A stretch of 64,000 nt of DNA from Blastomussa wellsi (lineage: Eukaryota; Cnidaria; Anthozoa; Scleractinia; Plerogyridae): contig OX393562.1 in NCBI GenBank assembly GCA_947652115.1, positions 33,114,243 through 33,178,242 on the forward strand. Direction: 5' to 3'. Positions 43,243-54,679 of the stretch are shown one piece after another. The position numbers and the translations under genes are program-made. Position 1 is the stretch's first letter. The number at the start of each line of letters is the position of its first letter. The notes below the pieces were generated by a model. The model worked only from the letters and a program-made list of their open reading frames with translations. It searched no databases and was not told the origin of the DNA.

Positions 43243-43302
43243 CTCACGTGCTCAGCTGCTCGCGTGCTCAGCTGCTCACGTGCTTAGTTGTTTACGTGAC
43301 GC
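43243..43302. repeat. 16-bp tandem repeat of E-boxes
   Basis: Three consecutive 16-base units (43243-43258, 43259-43274, 43275-43290) read ctcacgtgctcagctg with one to three changes, followed by a fourth partial unit. Each unit combines a CACGTG or CGCGTG with CAGCTG or a variant, both bHLH binding-site cores. It lies in the 3' UTR of the transferase. Confidence 0.75.
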
Positions 43303-43317
43303 GTGTTCGTTGCAATC

Positions 43318-46085
43318 TCAGAAGCCATCTTCTTGTGAATCCGATTCGTACTTTTCTCTGAGTTTCGTTAGCTGAATAGCTATCTGAGTGTGAGTTCCTT
43401 CAGCGACAGCTTTGGAGCCAAGGCATGATCGATACTGTTCCTTGGTAAGGTTAGGGTCACACTTTTTATCATGAAAATGATGAAAAAGATCTCTATCTGG
43501 GGCGCGGATAATTCTAAAAGAGAAGGAATAAAAGAAAGGCATTTTATAGTCCTAAGTACGTAATTCGCGAATCGCAAATAATATGAAATAATGTTTGGCA
43601 ATTGAATAACTAATGACTGACCATAGCTGTGTAGAGTAAATCGTCCGAGGAGCGTATATGTGTTCTGAATGGAATCACAAATATTTGTGAAAAATATACC
43701 TTTGTAGGAGAAAAACGTTCTTCATATAATGATCGCATTCTCGTCCCCATAGCCCTTTCCGTTTCTCTTAGCCGGCAGGGCCTTGGCGCGATAAACGAAG
43801 GGCTCTGAGGACATACGATTTTCAAAAAAAATCAAATTTTTCTTATTGGCTGTTGAGAACAAAGAAATCTTAAACGGAAGTCAAAATGTTCGCCGGCCGC
43901 CTCATGACAACACACAACATGTAGAAACATCAATGCTATATACGTGAAGTCCGGAAGTCCTAGAATCTCGGACTGCAAATCGTTTGTCTCCAGAGCTCTT
44001 CATTTTTCTTGCCAAGGCCCCGCCGGCTAAGAGAAACGAAAAGGGCTATGGGGACGAGAATGATAATGATCGAAGATGCCGTTAACTGCATCGTCTCCAG
44101 GCACTTGCTCCTTGGTCGTACGTGTTTCGCTTTGCATTTTGGGGTAGGTTGGCGCGGTTCCCGTGGCGTTGTGGCGCTCCCTGTTTTCCCGCCTTACCGC
44201 TTTGACCGAGCGGCGCATGGGGACGAGATGTTGCCGTTAATGTGACGTAAACTTAACCAAAATTCCCTTAGCTCTTCCTATTCAGTGTTATTTACTTTTT
44301 ATTCGTATAAATAACAATTTTCACTGTATATTTCAACAAAACGGTTGTTGACTCGTACTTGTTTATCGCACTATATCCCGCGCATTGAGTGAGTGAAAAG
44401 ATGCATCTTACCTGTTATTGGCTTGTTGTAGGTATCTCTGATACAATCCTAAATCTTCTGAACCCCATCCTTCAATATTCAAATCAAATCCACCAACTCC
44501 AAGATAGTCATCTCTATACTGACACGTCATTCCAAACCCATATTCCCGCCAGAATCCATGCGTGCGCTCTGCAGAAAACCCAAAAAATGAAACATTGGGA
44601 TGAGGCTCCTTGGCGGTAGTTTAGCAGCTCTCATAAGCTTGCAATTCTACTGGTAGCAGTTGCTAATAATTGTTTTAGGGGCTAGGGGCATTGTTCCTGT
44701 TGTTTGTTCTATTGTTTTCACGCAGGGTATCGAGCCATTCATGTGAGACCTTACGAGAGCTGCTACATCGCCCCTCCTTGGAAGTGGCGAAAGTAAACTT
44801 CCACTGATTGGTTAAAAACTCTCGCGCTATAGCCAATCGGGACTTGCTAGCACATATTTTCCCGCGCTTCGTGGTGGTTACATACACTTGTTTTGAACGT
44901 CAGCAGATTATAGTAATAAGCAACTCAGTGATAAAGCTAAGTTTGAACTGGGTTTGATTTTTTCACAGAACTATTCATTTTGCATATTGGCTGCATTCTG
45001 ACAGAGCTAATCGATAAAACACAATCGGGTTTTGGCGCAAGATTGGTGCTTACGGTAACCCTTTCGGTGTCGAATTTCTAAAAAAATCGCGTTTTTTAAC
45101 CGTTAGTCTGAATTCAGTAAACATCGCTAAAAAGCACTTTTTTACACTTCAGCGAGATTTTGATGAAGAAGATTTTTTGGCTGAACCGTTCTCATTATGG
45201 CGTCCTTATTTCGGCCCATTCCTTTCTAATCTTCATATCCTTCCTTTTGGCCAGAAAGGTTTTGATGTAATCATTGGTGGAGACATGACCGAGTGGTTAG
45301 AGCGCTGGAGTTAAAAAGTCCCGTTCTGACCAATAGCTGGTGTTGTTCTCGGTAGCCCCGAGTTCAACTCCTCGGCTATACAATGTTTGCTTGTTTGCAC
45401 TGGCCCTGAAAAGCCCCATTGCGAAGTGGTCAAGACTTAACCTAAAAACACAGCGTATTTTCTAACTTTTTTTCGTGGCAAAGATTTAATTCCAAACAAT
45501 GGTAAAGTATACATTTTTAGAAAGCTAGAAGACTAAAGATTATGAAAAAACTACTTTTGTATTGTAGAACTGTATTGTAACCTGACACCGGCTGATTAAA
45601 TCTGCCACCTGCAGGGGAATGCCATGGCTTACTTGAGAAAAGATAACTCCTACAAGAACTGATCAAAATGAATAATTTTTACATTAGTATGAAGAAGACA
45701 AATAGCTTGCTGGGATAAGCATAGAGATTTTTGAAAAGTTAAAACCACATGAAATGGTGACCAGTTAAATCTGATAAAGAAAATCCAGCATACGTTTCAA
45801 TGGATAACTTCTACAAAATACATTGGATGGAAAAGTTCTATGCTTAAAACACAAAACTTACCGAGAAAAACAAATCCTGAAAATTTCAGCTCAATTGGAC
45901 AAATCCTTATCAAAATATCTTTTCTCAAAGGCAAAAATAACTCGTTTTGAGAAAACGATCGAGCTTTGAACTTAGAGTAACAGAAATTCTCAAAATAAAA
46001 CTTCAATATTAAGATTCAAATTCCGATGAAAACAAAATTTCGATTTTTTCGCAGAATTTTAGGTTAAGTTCCTCCTTTATGAGAA

Positions 46086-46124
<39 letters not shown>

Positions 46125-48393
46125 GGTTAAACCCTAAAAAGAGAAACTTGATCAAGGTAATATCAACAACTTATCAGTGCAAAGTTGTTCCTAACTGTTT
46201 TATGCTGGCAAAGTCGCGAGGTTTTTCCCCCATCTCCCTCCCCTTCAGACGCCTGCCACGCAGGCTAACAAAACTTTGTCCCGCCGCAAAACAAGTTATC
46301 CAGTGTATATTCTAGTCAAGGCGGAGTGGTTCGAATAACAAGACACAATGGATATTTTACACAATTTGCAAAGCTTTGGGGAAGCTATAGCTAGATGGTT
46401 GAAAATGACAACTATAAATAAAAACCGACAGAGAAATAAGGCTCTTTTGGTTTCTTGGTACGTTGTTTCGACTATTGAAACTGTGACACAACACAAAGAA
46501 GCAGCGACATTGAAAAATTTAGAATACAATGGGTCGCAAACAATGGCAAACAAGTGGGTTCTTATTTGTGTCAGGTACCCGGAGAAAGACCCGAAGTTAT
46601 GTACCAATTCATCCAGTACTGTTGCAATACGAGCAAACAAACTCAAACTCTAGGGACGAAACAAGATGATAAGATCGTCCTTTGTTGCAAGATGTATCGA
46701 TGAAATAAAAGGCTCTAACCCTCTAAGCGTCTCTGTATCGTACCATAGGCACTCCGATGGGTAATATATGGCAGCCAGAAAAACGAGTTTAGTCTTACTT
46801 GCGGCTGTATTGAACAGAATGACAACAGAAGTTGCTCTTTAATGTTGTTTAATGTTTTTGAAACTAGAAACAAGCGCATCAGTTGAATGTCGCACTACTT
46901 TGGCCGTACATATTGTTTTCATAAGCATGGTCCAGATACGAGATATGGTTGCGGCCTTACTCAAAACCAATACCGGATACTTATTTGGTCATTAGATTAA
47001 TCTAAAATGTATGGTAATCGTATCGAAAAAGTAACTTACCAACTCTCAGCTGCTCCACAGGAGGTGGAATGTTTCCATCTTCGTATACATTCTTGGGATT
47101 AAATAAACTGAACACCATTGGATAGTAAACTTTCTGTTTCCTTTGTGTATACATGCGACACCGGCGAAGAAAATCAGCTCGAAAAGTTATGTCTACATCG
47201 CAAAAGAACATTAAAACATTACTTGGATTGCCGCTCCAGTACATGACACCATCATGTAGAGCTCGTCCTCGAGAAAATGGTTTGTCCCTCATGATTAACT
47301 GGTATTTTTTAAAACCGTATGTAGCTTCGATGTCTTTAAGAGTTGTTTTCACTTGGTTGAAGTCTGACGCGCCGTACAAAACCACAGTAAGAAAAACACT
47401 TCTGTCATTTTTAATACACACTTCTACAAACATGTCGACAAACTGCTGGAATCGCTCAAGTCGCCCAGATAACGGGAGAATTAAATTTATCAATTCATTT
47501 GGAGTTTTGCCATCGTCTGGGACGGCAACTGGTTGAATTGCACCCAGCGGACGAATCAAGCGAACTGTAATAAATTTATTTGAGGCCGGCTCCTTAAAAT
47601 AAAGTTCATAATCAATACCACTGTTAACATCGATCCTATAAACTCCATCGACGACATTTTCTCGACTCACATGGTAAGATGTATTCGTGTTAATAAAGTT
47701 GAGAGCAATATCTTGGGCCTCAAGGAGATGTCTTTGTCCAGATTTCACTCGACGAGTGTTCACGTTTTGACCGTGAAATATGTATTCCTTTGGTTTTTTT
47801 CGAGGCGACATCTCGAAGAGGTGTGTTTTGGCGAAACTTTGAAACGGAATACGTTCAGATACTTGAATATTAGCTACTCTTGTAGATGCTTTTATCGTGG
47901 AACTTAAATCTTTCGCGACACCAAGAGCCTGTTCCTGGCTTTTCCCACTGTTATCTCCGAGCGAATTGCTTTCGACCTCTGCAAGCAGTTGTGCGTTCTG
48001 AACTTTCAAATTCCCCATTTCTTGTTTGAACTTTCTCGCATGAGATTTCTCCTTTTCCAACTGAGCAGTCAACCGTTCAATAAGCTCGTCCTTTTGATTT
48101 AAATGACTTTTTAATCTCTTGACTTCCTTCTGAAGAAGCGACGTTGTTCGGTCGGCTTTTTCGATTTCCCTTCGTTTTACCGGTAGTCCTAATTCATTTG
48201 TCTCGGTCAATGTTCCTTTTGTGCCAGATCTAACATGATTTGATTCCAAATTCTTGTTAAGATCGTGTCTGAGTTCTTGTTGCTTTTTAACTAGCTGACC
48301 GCCATGATCGTAAATTTGATAAACGAGAATCACCATCAAAGCTAGTAATGAATATAGTGTGATTCTCTGAAGACGCAACGAGAAAATCGCCAT
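43318..48393 (-). CDS. CSGALNACT: Chondroitin sulfate N-acetylgalactosaminyltransferase (CSGALNACT family)
   Basis: Golgi type II glycosyltransferase expected to transfer GalNAc from UDP-GalNAc during chondroitin chain initiation or elongation. Three exons on the minus strand: 48393-47040, 44568-44412, 43513-43318; 1707 nt, 568 aa, junction phases 1 and 2 agree. Residues 10-27 ([18 protein letters not shown]) form the signal anchor after a short basic tail; 85-140 is a coiled-coil stem ([20 protein letters not shown]); the catalytic part begins near residue 200. [30 protein letters not shown] (DVD is the metal-binding DxD), [16 protein letters not shown], then [40 protein letters not shown] and [20 protein letters not shown] are characteristic of the family. 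Length is close to vertebrate CSGALNACT (about 530-540). Chondroitin synthase (CHSY) is less likely: there is no N-terminal galactosyltransferase half. Confidence 0.92.
43736..44062. repeat. Inverted repeat, 52-bp arms, inside transferase intron
   Basis: cattctcgtccccatagccc...gccggcagggccttggc at 43736-43787 is matched by its reverse complement at 44011-44062 with only two differences. The 223-base spacer has no ORF of interest. A partial third copy (atggggacgaga) is at about 44217-44228. It could form a long hairpin in transcripts of either strand. Confidence 0.8.
45278..45420 (+). repeat. SINE-like element in transferase intron
   Basis: gacatgaccgagtggttaga followed by gcgctgg is a good tRNA A box. 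The second box is weak (gagttcaactcctcgg, about 80 bases on), and an insertion appears to interrupt the head. ttctcggtagcc in the body recurs in the SINE at 35726-35955. Confidence 0.6.
46086..46124. repeat. (ATT)n microsatellite
   Basis: Thirteen uninterrupted copies of ATT in the first transferase intron. The poly-Tyr ORF at 46079-46315 is its translation. Confidence 0.95.
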
Positions 48394-51300
48394 TGCTAGA
48401 GAACATAGTCATCTTCTTCCATTTGGGAATCCCATCTTCTTGAACGAGGCAATCTTTCTCCGATTCATACAGCTTTCGTTCTCGTAATATATCTTACCGG
48501 CGAATATCGCTATACACGTTTTCTAAGTTTTGACAGGTTTCTATGGCTGGTACCTGTTTACCAGCATATCTACCACAAAAATTCCCTTCGACTTCCTTTA
48601 GAAACACTGATGTTTGCTGGGCGACAATCGCTCTCAGTTTACTAGCGACTAAAATTATTCGCTTTCTCTCTCAATAAAAAAGATGCATTTAATTTGATAA
48701 TTCTAGCCAATATTAATTGTCACGTTCAAGTTTCTTGGTTGTACTTTAAAAATTGTTTGACCGAGCTTGAAATTTCTTTACAGTTACACTTAAAAATAAA
48801 TCGAACCATAGACGAGCTAAAACAGAACTGCAAGACTCAGGCGACAATTATGGACTTGTTCTAAAAATGTTGCACACATGGGTCACAATGGTCTGGAGCC
48901 AGCTTTGCAAAGCAGCGAGGCGTTAAACTTCCTTCGAAGAAACGTAAAGAGTGGTTTAATTGTTCCATTCAGGGTATCAATGTACTTTGTTTCTGTTGAC
49001 GAAAAGATCAATAACAGTCGCCTTCAGCCAGGAACAAAAGAAAACTGTTAGTCCTTTACAAATTTGCAGGGAAGATTTATCACTGTAAGCTAAGTTAAGC
49101 TGCATGCTCTAAAGCGCGAAACAATATACACTGCCAATATCATAAGTTCTATATTTACCAGAAGGTTCATAATCCTGAAATTCAGCTGGTTGTAACTCGA
49201 AGCCTTTGAGTCAATCAGGGCGCGCCGAATCCAAACTTTTTCATCCGCCTCAAAATTGTTCTGATCGACTCACCCCCACAAATTAATTAACCACAAGTTA
49301 GTAACTTGATATTATAATCACTAGATAAAATTTTATGTACTTCCACGAATGAAAGCCGTTTCATAAACCGAGTTGGGAAGTCCTTTTCCTTCACTTTTCC
49401 GAAAATAATTTTTTTTTTATTTTAGTTCAAACTATTCCAATTCGTTTCGATATTTTAATTATTTTAATTTTAAACAGAATACCCCGAGAAAGGTTTTACA
49501 CAAGATTTCGATAGTATCAAACTATGTTTTGGCCGTGTTGATTTCTTGCGTCCTTGCTTTGTACAGCGAAACGTAACCGACACTCAAAGATGGAGATTTA
49601 AAGTGGCCTAAGAACTGTTATATTAGGTCCACTATCGTTTACAAAGGGAAGAGGCTTCCTTGAGATGTTCGTTTCAGAAATAGCTGATAACAAATTAGTT
49701 CGATATCCAAGACAAACCAAATGAGATATATTTCATTGTATATTGCTTAATGCGGAACATTCGAGCAATTAGCTAGCCATACAGACGTCAAATATAACGC
49801 GAGAGTGTGAGCCCAAAATTAGTAGGAACCGAAGAGTCCTTGCCTAGAGTGGATTCTTCGGTTCCTTTGGTGCACCATGATCCGAGTGATCTTGGATGAA
49901 TCTGTTTAATAAAGAAACGCAAAATCTGTTTTCGGATTTAAGAATCCAATCTTGGATTTTTTTTAAAGAAACGCACCCAAATCAAAAAAGAAAGTTATAT
50001 TTCGAATACCAACAGAGAGTTGACCCCCAGAATGGCAGTGCACTATTTTGGCGTCAATCTACTAATTTTTGGCTACAATTCTCATTTTAAAACTACAGAA
50101 TGCTTCAACAGTTCTTATGAGTGTTAATTTTACAAAACCTTTGAGAGAATCTATTTCCTACAAAACAATCGAAAACAAACTTAAAAATCACCCCAAAATT
50201 TGCAAAGCACCCCAAACCGTACAGATTCACGAGATGAATAGAGAGTTTCTGGATTCCTTCAACGTTTAAGGAAATCCCTTGCAGCAAGGTTGGGATTGCT
50301 TGAAACATGAGCAAGATACTTCAGTATTAAAATAAGTGGCGGGAAAATGGCACTTCTGTGGATCTTTGAGATAATTCAGATAATAAGCTTTGGGCTTGAT
50401 ATATTTGTTCAATGTCCCATTTTGTGTGGGCTCTTCGGAACAAGTAGCATTTAAACATATTGGTTTTGTATTAATTTGAAAGGGCCTACCTATTTTGGCA
50501 TTTGTTCGGTGTATCCCATGACAAAACTCTCTATGCACTAGAAGTGAGTTAAAACACACAAAAACACTCCAGTCTCTTACGCTCTCTTTGTATAATCATA
50601 ACTAAACAAGTAAATTAACATAAGTTCTTTCTTTCTATATGGTGTATATGTGTGTGTGTGTGTGGCGTGCTTATTTTTGGATTTTTACGGTATACTGGAC
50701 TTCTTATATTTGTCGAATGTGTGTGCGTACACAAACTATAAAGACTATCCTTAAAGATAATTTTTTTAGTGACAATGTAATTTAACTAAAGTCACGAAAA
50801 GTTGCTTGCTGAATTACACGAAAAAAAAGTCGCCTTTGAAATTTTAGCGAAAGATTGCCCTTAAGGATAGCTATTTTAATGACAGCGTAGTTTAGCTGTC
50901 ACAAAAACCGCTTACTGACTGGAATTACACGTCGTTTTAGCGGATATCAAACTAGAAATTGACGATTGTCAAAACGAGTGTCAGATGAAGGTGGTACACT
51001 TTTAGCTGGGCTTTCATGAGTACCTGGAATATCCGAGTGGGGCTCTCCATTTGTATGTATGCTGGGAATGTAGGTACTGCATGTGTGTTGCCTGGGTCAG
51101 GCTCTGGCTACTGGACGGTGTTTGCATGATGGTTTTGCTTGATACCCCGCATGAGACTTTGCAGAGTCAGTTCTTAGGGCCACTCTATTTCGTCGGATTC
51201 TTCGGCCACCTACATTTACTACGTATGACCTGGGCAAGACATGTTGCTGCACCACTGTCGCTACTCTCCACTCCTTTGACCCAGGGTCAGTTGTCCCTCT

Positions 51301-51440
51301 TATTTGATCACCAGTTTTGAGCGGGGGAAGCTCTTTGGCACACTGGCGGTCATGGTAGTACTTTTGCTGTTCCTTGCATTTATCTCTCGGGGGTGGTGGG
51401 CTTCAGGCTCCAGTAGATCACGTACTATTGGCCACCTACT
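48394..51440. other. Intergenic: 5' flank of transferase and spacer
   Basis: 48394-48700 should hold the transferase promoter and 5' UTR on the minus strand. Beyond that the sequence is AT-rich without supported genes. A diverged direct repeat of about 85 bases occurs at 50745-50820 and 50852-50935 (ccttaaagataattttttta / ccttaaggatagctatttta, then gaattacacg in both). A short (TG)n run lies at 50648-50664. The ORFs at 50069-50559 and 51051-51320 show no known motifs. Confidence 0.4.
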
Positions 51441-51539
51441 ATTCGCTCCGACGAAGGGCTAACGCTCTAAACGCCAGCTTTCGAATCTCTATACGGTGGC
51501 CAATTCACATTATCAACCCAGTTGATAAAACATAATTAT
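51441..51539 (+). repeat. Penelope-type terminal repeat copy
   Basis: Runs from attcgctccgacgaagggct to ttgataaaacataattat and is homologous to one arm of 9571-9765. It is more diverged: the core reads ctctaaacgcc where others have ctcgaaacgtc, so the ribozyme-like part is damaged. Confidence 0.75.
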
Positions 51540-51599
51540 GTAGTGTTGTTTTTTAGCCTGCTTCCCATAGAGAGCTGAGATGGGGAAAGATCAATCCCT

Positions 51600-52135
51600 G
51601 GAATCGAAGTGGCTCTGTACTCTATGAGTGCTTTTTATTGTCTTCGTTTTTTCTCCATAGCGACTTCACAGTTTTTACTGCCACTTCTGCTTCTCCATTC
51701 ACACGGGACTGCTTTAGACTCACTAGGGCATGTTCAAAGCTGTAGCTTTTAGCAAAGGTCTCAAATTCTTTGCTTGTGTACTGGGCATCGCAATCAGTGA
51801 CTAACTTTGCCGGAATGCCATGTCGACTGAAATGTAAAATCTTTTAGTTTAGTCATCTCAATATATTTGGAGTACTAGTCCACTTGCACCAGGTGATGCT
51901 CCCCTTCAAGGACAAATAAGCCTGATGCAGCCATTGCCCGAGGGAGATCTGGGACGGGGCTTGGTATCAGTGGCTCTTTTTGTTGTGCGGGGCATAATCA
52001 TGTCACAATCTTTGACTTTCTCTTCTATTTGTGTACTCATCCCGGGCCAGTAAAGTACCTCCCTGGCTCTTTGTTTACACTTTACAATTCCAATGTGTGT
52101 TTCATGTATTAACTCATTGATGCTGTTCATCTCTA
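51600..52135 (-). pseudogene. Decayed Ty3/gypsy integrase fragment
   Basis: Read from 52130 downwards, the frame gives HETHIGIVKCKQRAREVLYW and PGMSTQIEEKVKDCD, the zinc-finger (HHCC) start of a gypsy-type integrase; its second Cys pair is lost. After a frame break another part reads HGIPAKLVTDCDAQYTSKEF and then SRVNGEAEVAVKTVKSLW, the catalytic-core segments around the second Asp and the (Q/S)xNGxAE motif. The fragment is interrupted and cannot be functional. No LTRs or reverse transcriptase were found around it. Confidence 0.75.
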
Positions 52136-54076
52136 GGCTTGCTACATGAAGTAGCGGCCCAGTTCATTCTTGGCGTAATATCCTTCAGCCATTTTTGATT
52201 TGTTTGGTTCTGAATCTGTTCGGTGGCGCTCGAAAATCCCATGAGCCTGAGTCGGGCCCAAAACATATTTACGCCCAAGGATATCAACTCTATTGACTAT
52301 ATTACTATTATAACCAGAGGGCCAGTAAGCGATATCTTGAACACTGCCGGCGTGGCAGTCAGTCAGCGTTTATTTCTGATCGAAAATCAGGCTAAGGATA
52401 TTGAAGAACCTTGCCAGAAAACCTCAAAATTCAATCAACGATTAGAACAAAATTTGCTCTACGTTGTCTTGAAATGAAACATTCAGGATTCTACAGACGG
52501 CAAAGAAATAGCCATTTAGCTGTAGTAACCTTAACTGGTAGTTTGGCAATGAATGAATTTTGCTCGATGTAAACAAGCTTTATGCACCAGTCATTTGAAA
52601 CCCCCGCCACCCATTGGGGGATACCCGGGGCATTCACTTTTATTGTCAGTGAAATACATTGCAAGTGCCGCCTTGCAGGGAAAACAGGTTTTTTTCATAC
52701 CACTGAAGTCATGGTTTCTTTTTTTCACTTCCTCTTAGTTTTCTTCCTTTTTCTTGCCGTCTTTGAAAAATACCCAAAGCACACTGTAAAAGCAGACCAC
52801 TGTTTAGGCAAAAACACCTTCTTCGCCAGTTGTTTAGCCTCAGTGGGGTTAATTACATGTTAAGCGAATAAAGATGGTTTTTGCTATCGTAACCGTATGA
52901 ACGATCGACAAAATATTATGTTTCTGATTGGTCCACGCGGCGGGCCATTTTGATGCACTTGTCGCGCTAACCTGTACGCGTAAACAGGTTTATAATCAGC
53001 GCGCACGATATCCCCTTCCGACTACGTCATTTACGTGTATCAGGTGTATGAATTGCATTAACCAATGAGCACGCGAGAATTTCTGCAGTTATGGTGAAAA
53101 TATGAAATTGCTAATCGGGCTAGTACGACGGAAATGAAATGAAAACTTGTCAAAAGTATAAATAATCCCGAAATGCTCTTAAAAAAGTATGATACATTTT
53201 ACTACTTAAACAGATTTCTTTATTGGAATTAATAAATGATTTTCTCGAATTAAAATTACAACAATGTCAACTATAGAATAAACTTGCAATTCCAACAAAT
53301 GACAAACCTGTTTGAACTATTTATAAATTAAATATTGGCCAAGTTAAAAATATGCTCCTTAAATTAACCCGGGTGAATCTAAACTTATTACACGCCAACT
53401 TCAGATATACATTTCTAGAATTCATGATTTTTATAATAAACTTTGTAATAATTAAACTTTGTAATAAATTTAAAGATTACGCTTAATCCTCACTTACAAA
53501 CTCGTCCACAGAGCCCACGTTACCCTTATCTAACCCCGTTTTCCAACCACTGGCCAAGGGGAACGTAGACTTTGGGAACGAGATTGCCATTTACGCTTCA
53601 AAATGGCAGCTCTGAGCTTAATGAAATTCCCGCTGATGTGCTGAACAATCCGTAGAAGCTACTTTCAGGACGAATTTTCTGAGACCAGCTCCGTTCACTA
53701 AACTGTACTGCAAATGAATCTAACCTTTAAAAGTAGCATTGTAAATCCTCTATTAAGGATAGGATATGCTAACTTATTCAAGCATTACCCCGCAATTTCT
53801 GCATACATCATCATCGTGCTAGCAGTCGCGCAAGATGTGATTACACTGAAATAATTTCCCTACTGATATTTAATTACGTTTTAAACTGATCTTTCAAGGC
53901 GTTAATAAATCATAGGAATTAAGTTACATGGAGTGTACTTTTTCTGAAGGAGGAGGGATAGGGTGGTTTAAAACAGAGGGGGTTTAATAAATTACCAACT
54001 TGAAAGAGGGGTGGCTAATTAGGGAGGGGTCAGTTAATAGAGTATTTACAGTAGCAATAATTCAAACTACAGTATA
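52136..54076. other. Intergenic spacer
   Basis: No gene recognised. 52890-53060 contains a CG-richer tract (tccacgcggcgggccatttt) among AT-rich DNA. 53200-53480 is extremely AT-rich. The ORFs at 52223-52477 and 52582-52863 have no recognisable content. Confidence 0.4.
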
Positions 54077-54252
54077 AAACCCGATCAAACGATCATAATA
54101 GTTGATGATAGTTCCACGATTTGTCATGAACTATCATTGACTATCATCAACTATCGTTAACTTTGAACTTGCTCAAAATAGGCGATGCGTTTTTCCCGTT
54201 TGACCAAGCGCGTGATAGTCATCGACTATCATGTCCCGTTTGATCAGGGTTT
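54077..54252. mobile_element. 176-bp MITE with subterminal GATAGT repeats
   Basis: The ends aaacccgatcaaacg and cgtttgatcagggttt are inverted with one extra base. Inside, the motif gatagt/actatc (often actatcatcaactatc) occurs at least six times in both orientations, as in elements whose transposase binds subterminal repeats. No coding capacity. Confidence 0.7.
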
Positions 54253-54679
54253 AACGTATAAAAATCTCGGTTGCAAACGTATTTTTTATATAAAATAGTG
54301 CAATACGAACAAAAATCTAAAGAGTATATTTGTTCCTTTTTAGTAATTTCTGATTGTAAATCAACGCCTTCGCCAAAGTTATAGCGTCTTTCAATAACAC
54401 GCGAACTCTGCTCATGTCTACGGTTACGTTTTTCGCTGCCGTCAATCATCAAGCGGACCTCTCAGAAAACAGAGGTACACTTCAACAGGGTCAAAAGGTC
54501 ACGTCTGTCAGTTGTGATTGGTAGACTCCGATCCATTTTGTTTGTTTCTGATTTTCAAGGTTCATTAACTTTTACCGTAATTATGATTGACTGCAGCAAA
54601 AAACGCAATCGTTGGTTGGGTTTTGAACTTCAAAGTTCGCATGTTATTGAAAATTGCAGTAACAATGTTTCTGGATGTT

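Noticed and set aside
46079..46315. ORF beginning with a long tyrosine run
   Set aside because: It is the (ATT)n microsatellite in an intron of the transferase.
47153..47536. Plus-strand ORF of 127 codons
   Set aside because: Antisense to the catalytic part of the chondroitin transferase, which is unambiguous.
51051..51320. Plus-strand ORF of 89 codons
   Set aside because: No recognisable motif, no splice partners, surrounded by repeats.
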